64,000 nucleotides of DNA, from assembly GCF_003024195.1 (NCBI RefSeq), contig NZ_KZ679048.1, positions 186,001-250,000 of the forward strand, read 5' to 3'. Of the stretch, positions 8,921 to 16,688 are shown piece after piece. The stretch comes from Streptomyces dioscori. Lineage in GTDB: Bacteria > Actinomycetota > Actinomycetes > Streptomycetales > Streptomycetaceae. A model generated the notes under the pieces. The model saw only the letters and a list, made by a program, of their open reading frames with translations, was not told where the DNA came from and did no database searches. The translations under genes and the position numbers were made by a program. Each line of letters starts with the position of its first letter. Position 1 is the stretch's first letter.

Positions 8921-10159
8921 ATGTCTTCTGCCGTGCGCTTCGGCGTCAACTACACACCGAGTGAAGGGTGGTTCCACAGCTGGCTCGACTTCGATCTCGA
9001 CTCCGTGCGGGCCGATCTCGACTCGATCGCCGCACTCGGTCTCGACCACATACGGGTCTTCCCGATCTGGCCCTATTTCCAGCCGAACCGCTCACTGATC
9101 CGCCCGCGTGCCGTGGAACAGCTCGTGGCGCTCGCGGACGCGGCGGCCGAGCGGGGTATGGACGTCAACGTGGACGGACTGCAAGGTCACTTGTCGAGTT
9201 TCGACTTCCTGCCCGCCTGGACCCAGACCTGGCACCGGCGCAGTCTGTTCACCGACCCGGAGGTCGTCGAGGGGCAGGCCGAGTATCTGCGGACCCTCGC
9301 CGCCGCCCTCGCCGACCGGCCCAACTTCATCGGCATGACCGTGGGCAACGAGGTCAACCAGTTCTCGGCGGGGCCCCACCCGGACCCCGACCGGACGTCG
9401 GCCGACCTGGTCGACGCCTGGCTGGAGCGGATGCTCGCGGCGTGCGAGAAGGGCGCCCCCGGGAAGCTGCATCTGCACGCGGAGTACGACGCCGCCTGGT
9501 ACCAGGACGACATGCCGTTCACCCCGGCGCAGGCCGCGCGGCGCGGAGCCGTCACCGCCGTGCACTCGTGGGTCTTCAACGGCACGGCCCAGCGGCACGG
9601 GCGTACCGGCGTCGCGACCGAGCACCACGCCGCCTACCTGATCGAGCTGAGCAAGGCCTGGGCCGACGATCCTGCGCGCCCGGTCTGGCTCCAGGAGGTG
9701 GGTGCCCCGGCGCCGTTGGTCCCCGCCGAGCACGCCGCCGCCTTCACCGAGGCGACCGTCGCGAACGCCCTGGACTGCCCGGACCTCTGGGGCATCACCT
9801 GGTGGTGCTCCCACGACGTGTCCCGCGAGCTGGTCGACTTCCCCGAACTGGAGTACGGGCTGGGGTTGTTGAGCAATGACCGCCGGCCCAAGGACAGCGC
9901 GCGGGTGCTGGCCCGCGCCGCCCGTTCGGCCCGCGAACACCCGGCCCCGCCCAAGGCCCGTACCACCGCACTCGTCGTCCCCGACGACCCCGCCGGCCGT
10001 TCCGTCTGCGCGCCGGGCGGCCCGGTGTTCGAGGCGTTCTTCCGGCTCACCGCCGACGGCGCCCGACCGACCACCGTCCTCGCGTCCCGCGCGAACGACG
10101 GGGAGCACCTCACGGCACGAGGCATCACCGAAGTCGTCACCCCGGATCAGACGCACTAG
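8921..10159 (+). CDS. Cytoplasmic GH-A glycosidase, resembles GH5_18 beta-mannosidase
   Basis: A 412-residue protein with no signal peptide, starting RFGVNYTPSEGWFHSWLDFDL. It has the clan GH-A layout: the acid/base Glu lies in GMTVGNEVNQF (near residue 144) and the nucleophile Glu in PVWLQEVGAP (near residue 262), with WGITWWCSHDV in a late strand. The opening motif and length recall GH5 subfamily 18 enzymes, which in Bifidobacterium cleave the Man-beta-1,4-GlcNAc core of N-glycans; this assignment is from memory, without alignment. The last ~70 residues form a separate extension (PGGPVFEAFFRLTADGARPT). Cytoplasmic location fits action on the disaccharide left after GH85 and GH38 have acted. 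Other GH-A specificities remain possible. Confidence 0.72.
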   Translation: MSSAVRFGVNYTPSEGWFHSWLDFDLDSVRADLDSIAALGLDHIRVFPIWPYFQPNRSLIRPRAVEQLVALADAAAERGMDVNVDGLQGHLSSFDFLPAWTQTWHRRSLFTDPEVVEGQAEYLRTLAAALADRPNFIGMTVGNEVNQFSAGPHPDPDRTSADLVDAWLERMLAACEKGAPGKLHLHAEYDAAWYQDDMPFTPAQAARRGAVTAVHSWVFNGTAQRHGRTGVATEHHAAYLIELSKAWADDPARPVWLQEVGAPAPLVPAEHAAAFTEATVANALDCPDLWGITWWCSHDVSRELVDFPELEYGLGLLSNDRRPKDSARVLARAARSAREHPAPPKARTTALVVPDDPAGRSVCAPGGPVFEAFFRLTADGARPTTVLASRANDGEHLTARGITEVVTPDQTH

Positions 10160-10218
10160 TCCCTCAGGTTCCGTGACCCCCACAGGAAACAAGAACTCCT
10201 CCAAGGAGGCACTTGCTC

Positions 10219-12270
10219 GTGAACCCCACCAGACGCACCGTCCTGCTCGTCGCCGGCACCGGGACGGCCGCCGCCCTGCTCCCGGCAGGACCGGCCGCCG
10301 CCGGTCAGGACGCCGCGGCCCGCCCCGCCGCCGAGGCCGCCGCCTCGGCGCTCCAGCCGTACGCGTCCTACTGGTACCCGGACTCGTTCCCCTCCGGCTC
10401 ACCGGGCGCGGGCATCACCTGGCGCAGTCTGAAGGCGTGGAGCGCCGCCACCGACGCCGACCTGGCCTTCAACACGGCGTCCGTGCCGCTCGCCGAGCGC
10501 TTCACCCCGACGCCGGTGAACTCGACGGCCCGCGCCGGACAGGCCCGTATCCAGTCGCTGGTCTCCTTCGGCCCCACCGCGAGCAACCCCTCGCAAGGGG
10601 CGGCCACCGCCGACTACTACGCGCTCACCCACTGGAGCTACGTCGACGAGCTGGTCTTCTGGGGCGGTTCGTCCGGCGAAGGGCTGATCCTCGCGCCGAA
10701 CGCGCCGATCGTGGACGCCGCCCACCGGCACGGCGTATCCGTCCTCGGCAATGTGTTCCTGCCGCCCGCCGCGTACGGCGGCCAGCTGCAGTGGACCCGC
10801 GACCTGGTGCAGAAGGACGCGGCGGGGCACTACCCGCTGGCGTCCCAGCTCGTCGCGGTCGCCGAGGCGTACGGCTTCGACGGCTGGTTCGTCAACGCCG
10901 AGACGAGCGGCGGGAACGCGGCGCTCGCCACCGACATGCTCGGCTTCCTCACCGAGCTGAAGGCGCTCAGCACGGCGAAGAGGCAGCGCGTCACCTGGTA
11001 CGACTCGATGACCGTCAGCGGCTCGGTGAGCTGGCAGGGCGCCCTCAACAACCAGAACAGGGTGTTCTACCAGGCCGCCGACACGATGTTCATCGACTTC
11101 CGCTGGTCGGCGAGCAGCCTCGCCTCCTCCGGTACGAACGCCCAGCAGATCGGCCGTGACCGCTACGAGCTGTGGGCAGGCGTCGACGTCGAGGCCAACG
11201 GCTGGAACCGGTCCGTGAACTGGGACGCCATGGTCCCCAGCGGTTCGGCGCACGTCGTCTCGGTGGGCTTCTACCGGCCCGAGTGGACCCGCAACCACCT
11301 GCCCGCCACCCGCACGCCCGGCGACTTCCACGCCGCCGACGACCGCTTCTGGAGCGGCCGTGCACTCGATCCGGCCCGCCCCGACAGCACGGACACCTGG
11401 CGGGCGCCCGCCGTCGCCGTCGCCGACCGGTCGACGGTCTCCGGGCTGCCCTTCGCGACCACCTTCAACACCGGGCACGGACTGCGCTGGTACGAGGACG
11501 GCGAGGTGACGTCGACGGCTCAGTGGAACCATCTCGGTCTCCAGGACCGGCTGCCGTCCCGGCGCTGGGTCACGCGTACGACAGGGCAGCACCCGGCCGT
11601 CACCCTCGACTTCGCCGACGCCTGGCGGGGCGGCAGCAGCGTCCTGGTCGACGGCACCCTGGACGCGCCCACCACCCTCGATCTCTACGGGACCCGCCTG
11701 CCGCTCGGCCCGGACACGGTCGTCGAGCTGACCCACCGGGCCGACTCGGGGGACGTGAGCGTGGAACTGGCCGTCGCCACCGCTGAACCGTCCGGTCCGG
11801 GGCAGCCGTACTCGTACACGTACTTCCCGGTCGCCGCCGGTGACGGCTGGGAGACCTCGACCGTACGGCTGACCGGGCTGCCCGCGGGCGGCACGGTGCA
11901 CGCGCTCGGGGTCCGGCTCACCGGGGCAGAGGGCGGTGGTGCCGTGAAGTGGCGGCTCGGCGGGCTCGCCGTACGGGACGGGGATGCCCAGGCGCCCGGC
12001 ACGCCCGCCGACGCGAGCATCACCGGCGCCTCGGGAGGCGATCTGCGCCTCGCCTGGCGCGCGCCCACCGGCGCCGGCGTACGCCAGTACACGCTCCACC
12101 GGGTACTGCCCGACGGCACCCGGCGCTTCCTCGGCGGAACCGCTCAGCAGGCCTTCTTCGTTGGAGGACTGACGGCGGAAGGAGGCGAGAGCGCGGCGAG
12201 GTTCGAATTGCGGGCCGTTGGGGAGCTTTACACCGCGTCGGCCCCCGCGACCCTGACCCACACCTGGTGA
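10219..12270 (+). CDS. Secreted GH85 endo-beta-N-acetylglucosaminidase
   Basis: A 683-residue enzyme expected to cut the chitobiose core (GlcNAc-beta-1,4-GlcNAc) of N-glycans. The start is GTG 10219, since AAGGAGG at 10203-10209 is 9 bases upstream; a TTG at 10213 would be too close. NPTRRTVLLVAGTGTAAALLPAG (early residues) is a twin-arginine-like export signal ending in AAAG. The GH85 barrel shows YASYWYPDSF, GAGITWRSLKAW, VLGNVFLPP and YGFDGWFVNAET; the Asn and Glu of VNAE are the family's catalytic pair, which works through the substrate's own acetamido group. VFYQAADTMFIDFRW and LWAGVDVEANGW continue the barrel. C-terminal beta-sandwich regions and a fibronectin-III-like domain (AYRQYTLHR-type segment, near residue 620) follow. 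It sits between the GH-A and GH38 genes. Confidence 0.88.
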   Translation: MNPTRRTVLLVAGTGTAAALLPAGPAAAGQDAAARPAAEAAASALQPYASYWYPDSFPSGSPGAGITWRSLKAWSAATDADLAFNTASVPLAERFTPTPVNSTARAGQARIQSLVSFGPTASNPSQGAATADYYALTHWSYVDELVFWGGSSGEGLILAPNAPIVDAAHRHGVSVLGNVFLPPAAYGGQLQWTRDLVQKDAAGHYPLASQLVAVAEAYGFDGWFVNAETSGGNAALATDMLGFLTELKALSTAKRQRVTWYDSMTVSGSVSWQGALNNQNRVFYQAADTMFIDFRWSASSLASSGTNAQQIGRDRYELWAGVDVEANGWNRSVNWDAMVPSGSAHVVSVGFYRPEWTRNHLPATRTPGDFHAADDRFWSGRALDPARPDSTDTWRAPAVAVADRSTVSGLPFATTFNTGHGLRWYEDGEVTSTAQWNHLGLQDRLPSRRWVTRTTGQHPAVTLDFADAWRGGSSVLVDGTLDAPTTLDLYGTRLPLGPDTVVELTHRADSGDVSVELAVATAEPSGPGQPYSYTYFPVAAGDGWETSTVRLTGLPAGGTVHALGVRLTGAEGGGAVKWRLGGLAVRDGDAQAPGTPADASITGASGGDLRLAWRAPTGAGVRQYTLHRVLPDGTRRFLGGTAQQAFFVGGLTAEGGESAARFELRAVGELYTASAPATLTHTW

Positions 12271-12335
12271 CCGCCGACCACCGGTACCACCGGTAACAGC
12301 AACAACCCGCACAACGGAGTTACGGAGCACCCCAC

Positions 12336-15300
12336 ATGCATGACGACCGCGGCCTGGTCGAAGCCCGCCTCAAGCGCGTGCTCGACGAGCGCATACGACC
12401 CGCCGTGTACCCCGAGTCCCTGCCGCTGGAAGTGGCGGTGTGGAACGCGCCCGGCGAGCCGGTGCCCGTCGAGGAGGGGCTGGCGGCCACGCCGTCCCCG
12501 GTGGCGGTCGGCGACAGGTGGGGTGCTCCCTGGGGCACCAGCTGGTTCCGGGTGACCGGGACCGTGCCCGAGGAGTGGGCGGGGAAGACCGTCGAGGCGA
12601 TCCTCGACCTCGGCTTCGACGAGAACATGCCCGGCTTCCAGTGCGAAGGCCTCGTCTACCGGCCCGACGGGACCCCCGTGAAGGGCCTCAACCCGCGCAA
12701 CCAGTGGGTACGGATCGGGGCGCCCGTCGCCGGTGGTGAGGAGGTCCGGCTGCACATCGAGGCGGCCTCCAACCCCGTCATCCTCGACTACCACCCCTTC
12801 CTGCCGACGCAGCTCGGCGACAAGGAGACAGCCGGCAGCGAACCGCAGTACAAACTGGCGCGGATGGACCTCGCCGTCCTCGACGAGACGGTGTGGCAGC
12901 TCGTCATCGACCTGGAGGTCCTCGGCGAACTGATGGCCGAACTGCCGGTCGAGTCCGCGCGCCGCTGGGACATCCTGCGCGCGGTCGAGAAGGCCCTCGA
13001 CGCCGTCGACCTGCAGAACGTCGGCGCCACCGCCGCCGCGGCCCGCTCCCAGCTGGAAGCGGTGCTGGCGGCTCCGGCCGTGCCCTCCGCCCACCGCATC
13101 AGCGCGGTCGGCCACGCGCACATCGACTCGGCGTGGCTGTGGCCGCTGCGCGAGACCGTCCGCAAGGTCGCCAGGACCACGTCGAACATGACCGCCCTCC
13201 TGGAGGACGAGCCGGACTTCGTCTTCGCCATGTCGCAGGCCCAGCAGTGGGCCTGGGTGAAGGAGCACCGGCCCGAGGTGTGGACCCGGGTGAAGAAGGC
13301 CGTCGCCGACGGGCGGTTCGTGCCCACCGGCGGCATGTGGGTCGAGTCGGACACCAACATGCCCGGCTCGGAGGCCATGGCCCGCCAGTTCGTGCACGGC
13401 AAACGGTTCTTCATCGACGAGTTCGGCGTCGACAACGACGAGGCGTGGCTGCCCGACACGTTCGGCTTCGCCGCCGGACTGCCGCAGATCATCAAGGCGG
13501 CCGGCTCCAAGTGGCTGCTCACACAGAAGATCTCCTGGTCGCAGACCAACAAGTTCCCGCACCACACCTTCCAGTGGGAGGGCATCGACGGCACACGGAT
13601 CTTCACGCACTTCCCGCCCGTCGACACGTACAACTGCTCGATGAAGGGCAGCGAGATCGCCCACGCGGCGAACAACTTCAAGGACAAGGGTGTCGCCCGG
13701 CACTCCCTCGCCCCGACCGGCTGGGGTGACGGAGGCGGCGGCACGACCCGCGAGATGGTCGCCAAGGCGGCCCGACTTCGCGACCTCGAAGGCTCGGCGA
13801 CCGTGGTCTGGGAGGCCCCGGAGAAGTTCTTCGAGAAGGCGGAGGCCGAGTACCCGAACGCGCCGGTGTGGGTCGGTGAGCTGTACCTGGAACTGCACCG
13901 CGCGACCCTCACCAGCCAGGCCAAGACCAAGCAGGGCAACCGCCGCAGCGAGCACCTGCTGCGCGAGGCCGAGCTGTGGGCGGCGACCGCGGCCGTCCGG
14001 ACGAAGTTCGCCTACCCGTACGAGGACCTGGACCGGCTCTGGAAGACGGTGCTGCTCCACCAGTTCCACGACATCCTGCCCGGCTCGTCCATCGCCTGGG
14101 TGCACCGCGAGGCCCGTAAGACCTACGAGGCGGTGGCCGAGGAACTGAACGGCATCATCGGCGCGGCCCAGCGTGCGCTGGTGGGCGAGGGGACGACCAC
14201 CCTCGCCTTCAACTCCGCGCCGCACACCCGCGACGGAGTGCCCGCAGGTGGGGCACGGACCCCCGCCGTCGGCGGCGAATGCACGCTCGTGCCGCGCACG
14301 GACGGCGGCTTCGTCCTCGACAACGGATGTCTGCGCATCGAGATCGACGAGCGCGGACTGGTGGTCAGTGCCTTCGACCTCGCCGCGGACCGCGAGACCC
14401 TCGCGCCCGGCGAGACGGCCAACCTGCTGCAGATCCACCCCGACTTCCCCAACATGTGGGACGCCTGGGACGTCGACGAGTTCTACCGCAACACGGTCAC
14501 CGACCTGGTCGAGGCCGACGAGGTCGTCCCCGGTGACGACGGGGTCTCGGTCCGGATCGTCCGCACCTTCGGGACGTCCAAGGTCACGCAGGTGCTGTCG
14601 CTGGCGCCGGGGGAGTGGCGGCTCGACATCGACACCGAGGTCGACTGGCACGAGACGGAGAAGTTCCTGAAGATGGCCTTCCCGCTCGACGTGCACGCCG
14701 AGCGGTACGCGTCCGAGACGCAGTTCGGGCACTTCTTCCGGCCGACGCACACCAACACGTCGTGGGAGGCCGCCAAGTTCGAGGCCTGCAACCACCGGTT
14801 CGTCCACATGGAGGAGCCCGGCTGGGGCGTCGCCGTCGTCAACGACTCGACGTACGGGCACGACGTGACGCGTACGGTCCGTGAGGACGGCGGTACGACC
14901 ACCACGGTCCGGGTGTCGCTGCTGCGCGCCCCGCGCTTCCCCGACCCCGAGACCGACCAGGGCGTGCACCGCTTCCGGCACGCGCTGGTGCCCGGGGCGG
15001 CGATCGGTGACGCGGTGCGGGAGGGGTGGCGGATCAACCTGCCCTCGCGGAAGGTCGCCGGCGGGGCCTCCGAGGTCGCGCCGCTGGTGACCGTCGCGCA
15101 GGACGCGGTCGTGGTCACGGCGGTGAAGCTGGCGGACGACGGCAGTGGTGACGTGGTCGTCCGCTTCCACGAGTCGAGGGGTGGGCGCAGCCAGGCGACG
15201 CTCACGGCGGGCTTCGACGTCTCGTCGGTGACGGTGACGGACCTCTTGGAGCGCCCGCTCCCGGACGCGACGGCCCCCGACCAGGACGGAAGCCGCCTCA

Positions 15301-15353
15301 CCCTGAAACTCCGCCCGTTCGAACTGGTGACGTTGCGCCTCACGCGGGCGTAA
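12336..15353 (+). CDS. Cytoplasmic GH38 alpha-mannosidase
   Basis: A 1005-residue enzyme without an export signal, predicted to strip alpha-mannose residues from imported N-glycan fragments. The family blocks are clear: AVGHAHIDSAWLWPLRET (zinc-binding His and Asp, residues ~255-272), GGMWVESDTNMPGSEA, and WLPDTFGFAAGLPQI carrying the nucleophile Asp (near residue 373). HQFHDILPGSSI (near 575) supplies another zinc-site His. The long C-terminal beta domains (EIDERGLVVSAFD, DIDTEVDWHETEKFLKMAFP) complete the usual ~1000-residue length. GGAG precedes the ATG by about 12 bases. It lies 65 bases after the GH85 gene and is probably in the same transcript. Convergent with the FadR-type regulator. 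Confidence 0.92.
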   Translation: MHDDRGLVEARLKRVLDERIRPAVYPESLPLEVAVWNAPGEPVPVEEGLAATPSPVAVGDRWGAPWGTSWFRVTGTVPEEWAGKTVEAILDLGFDENMPGFQCEGLVYRPDGTPVKGLNPRNQWVRIGAPVAGGEEVRLHIEAASNPVILDYHPFLPTQLGDKETAGSEPQYKLARMDLAVLDETVWQLVIDLEVLGELMAELPVESARRWDILRAVEKALDAVDLQNVGATAAAARSQLEAVLAAPAVPSAHRISAVGHAHIDSAWLWPLRETVRKVARTTSNMTALLEDEPDFVFAMSQAQQWAWVKEHRPEVWTRVKKAVADGRFVPTGGMWVESDTNMPGSEAMARQFVHGKRFFIDEFGVDNDEAWLPDTFGFAAGLPQIIKAAGSKWLLTQKISWSQTNKFPHHTFQWEGIDGTRIFTHFPPVDTYNCSMKGSEIAHAANNFKDKGVARHSLAPTGWGDGGGGTTREMVAKAARLRDLEGSATVVWEAPEKFFEKAEAEYPNAPVWVGELYLELHRATLTSQAKTKQGNRRSEHLLREAELWAATAAVRTKFAYPYEDLDRLWKTVLLHQFHDILPGSSIAWVHREARKTYEAVAEELNGIIGAAQRALVGEGTTTLAFNSAPHTRDGVPAGGARTPAVGGECTLVPRTDGGFVLDNGCLRIEIDERGLVVSAFDLAADRETLAPGETANLLQIHPDFPNMWDAWDVDEFYRNTVTDLVEADEVVPGDDGVSVRIVRTFGTSKVTQVLSLAPGEWRLDIDTEVDWHETEKFLKMAFPLDVHAERYASETQFGHFFRPTHTNTSWEAAKFEACNHRFVHMEEPGWGVAVVNDSTYGHDVTRTVREDGGTTTTVRVSLLRAPRFPDPETDQGVHRFRHALVPGAAIGDAVREGWRINLPSRKVAGGASEVAPLVTVAQDAVVVTAVKLADDGSGDVVVRFHESRGGRSQATLTAGFDVSSVTVTDLLERPLPDATAPDQDGSRLTLKLRPFELVTLRLTRA

Positions 15354-15756
15354 GTCTTTCCGGGCCCACGTGAACCTGCGGCCCGGTGGGGGTTGCCCGC
15401 GCAGTTCCCCGCGCCCCTGAAGGGCGCGGGCCTGCGGCCCGGTGCGTACCTGCGGCCCGGTGGGGGCTGATCGCGCAGTTCCCCGCGCCCCTGAGGGGCG
15501 TGGGCCTGGGGCTGGGTGTGTGCCTGCGGGGCGGTGGGGGTTGCCCGCGCAGTTCCCCGCGCCCCTAAAAGCATGAAAGCTGGAGCGCAGCCCCGCTTTC
15601 AGGGGCGCGGGGAACGGCGCGGCAAGCCCCCACCGGGCCCGCAGTGTGCCCACCGGCCCCGGGCTTGCGCCCTTCAGGGGCGCGGGGAACTGTGCGGGCA
15701 ACCCCCACCGGCCCGCGGGCGAACCGCCACCCCGGCTCGGGCGCAGCTCCAGCCTC
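15354..15756. repeat. Five-copy dispersed repeat cluster between convergent genes
   Basis: No gene is seen in this 403-base stretch. Three copies of the repeat core read on the plus strand (15398-15418, 15472-15492, 15546-15566), then two read on the minus strand (15601-15621 with AACGGCGCG, and 15676-15696 with AACTGTGCG). The plus copies follow the 3' end of the plus-strand GH38 gene; the minus copies follow the 3' end of the minus-strand regulator. The inward arrangement could fold into nested stems. Each copy is preceded by a CTGCGGCCCGGTGGGGG-like lead-in. Confidence 0.8.
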
Positions 15757-16503
15757 CTAAGGCTGGAGCTGGGCCCGGAGCCATTCCTCCACCTCGCCCA
15801 CGTGCGCCGCCGCAGCCGCCCGAGCCGCCTCCGGATCATGGGCGACCAGCGCCCGGTGGATCGCGGCATGCTCCCGCCGCGTCCGCTCGAACGCCCCCTC
15901 CTCCTGATACCCCCGCCACACCCGCGCCCGGAAGGTCCGCGACGACAACCCGTCCAGGATCGCCGCCATCGTCTCGTTGCCCGCGGCTCCCGCGATGACC
16001 CGGTGGAACGCCAGGTCGTGGGAGAGGATCTCCTCCGGATCGTCCGTGGCGTTCATGGCCGTCAGATGCTTCTCCACCTCGGCCAGCTGGTCCGCCGTGA
16101 TCCGCGCGGCGGCCAGCGCCGTCGCCGTCGACTCCAGGATCCGGCGGACTTCGAGCAGTTCGACCAGGCGCGGGCCGCGGGAGAGGTCCGCGACCACCCC
16201 GAAGGTCTCCAGCAGATCCCCGGCCTCCAGCTGCGTGACGTAGATCCCGGACCCGTGCCGGGCTTCCAGGACGCCCAGCACGGTGAGCGCCCGGATCGCC
16301 TCGCGCATGGAACTGCGCGAGATGCCGAGCTGCGAGGCCAGATCGCGCTCGGTCGGCAGCCGTGCGCCCGGTTCCAGTCGGCCCTCGCCGATCATCGCCT
16401 TGATCTGGTCGATGGCGCGCTGTGTCACGGTCCCCTTCGGGGGGGCCGGAGAGGGGGCCGCAGCCGGGGCCGCCGTCGCCGCCTCGGGCAGGCTCTCGTC
16501 CAC
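15757..16503 (-). CDS. GntR/FadR-family transcriptional regulator
   Basis: A 248-residue regulator, likely the local controller of the divergent sugar-acid operon. The start is GTG 16503, with AGGAGG 7 bases upstream; a nearby ATG is out of frame. After an Ala/Pro-rich lead (residues 1-22) comes the winged helix (VTQRAIDQIKAMIGEGRLEPGARLPTERDLASQLGISRSSMREAIRAL) described here by family segments, then GVLEARHGSGIYV. The C-terminal domain is the all-helical FCD sensor, with metal/ligand residues in HDLAFHRVIAGAAGN and EHAAIHRALVAHD, as in regulators of uronate and sugar-acid pathways. A TGGT-N3-ACCA palindrome lies about 50 bases upstream. The effector is probably a fucose-pathway intermediate, inferred from neighbours only. 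Confidence 0.9.
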   Translation of the reverse strand: MDESLPEAATAAPAAAPSPAPPKGTVTQRAIDQIKAMIGEGRLEPGARLPTERDLASQLGISRSSMREAIRALTVLGVLEARHGSGIYVTQLEAGDLLETFGVVADLSRGPRLVELLEVRRILESTATALAAARITADQLAEVEKHLTAMNATDDPEEILSHDLAFHRVIAGAAGNETMAAILDGLSSRTFRARVWRGYQEEGAFERTRREHAAIHRALVAHDPEAARAAAAAHVGEVEEWLRAQLQP

Positions 16504-16549
16504 GCCATGTCCTCCTGTCGCCGGATGCGCCGCAGTCTAACCATTCAGG

Positions 16550-16560
16550 TGGTCCGACCA
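16550..16560. promoter_or_regulatory. FadR/GntR-type operator
   Basis: TGGTCCGACCA matches the FadR-subfamily consensus TNGTNNNACNA exactly and extends to GTGGTCCGACCAC. It lies between the divergent regulator and transporter operon. A second, half-matching TGGTCTGATAA is at 16613-16623 and overlaps a possible -10 element, so repression of the operon promoter is plausible. Confidence 0.65.
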
Positions 16561-16598
16561 CTACGCGCAGAAACGGCAAAAATCACGGCCCAGGGGTG

Positions 16599-16626
16599 TT
16601 GTGGGAGCGAAGTGGTCTGATAAATA
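16599..16626 (+). promoter_or_regulatory. Possible promoter of the sugar transporter/fucose operon
   Basis: TTGTGG at 16599-16604 and TAAATA at 16621-16626 are 16 bases apart and lie about 60 bases before the start at 16689. The local A/T richness is unusual for this genome. The overlapping TGGTCTGATAA half-operator would allow regulation by the FadR-type protein. Confidence 0.35.
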
Positions 16627-16640
16627 TTCCTGGCACCTGC

Positions 16641-16670
16641 TCGATCGCACTCGATCACGTTCGATCACGC
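16641..16670. repeat. Three 10-base direct repeats in the operon leader
   Basis: TCGATCGCAC, TCGATCACGT and TCGATCACGC follow one another without gaps, exactly 10 bases apart, and are followed by the GAGGAG ribosome site. The spacing equals one helical turn. This could be an activator or repressor binding array, or part of the mRNA leader. Confidence 0.6.
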
Positions 16671-16688
16671 TCAATGAGGAGCCGATAG

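Noticed and set aside
8650..8964. Small open frames in the gap before the GH-A gene
   Set aside because: They consist mostly of the translated dispersed repeat (AVPRAP-type peptides), which appears in all repeat gaps.
12228..15869. Very long open frame antisense to the alpha-mannosidase gene
   Set aside because: The opposite frame encodes a clear GH38 protein with all motifs. High GC content keeps antisense frames open; the antisense protein is Arg/Gly/Val-rich with no domain.
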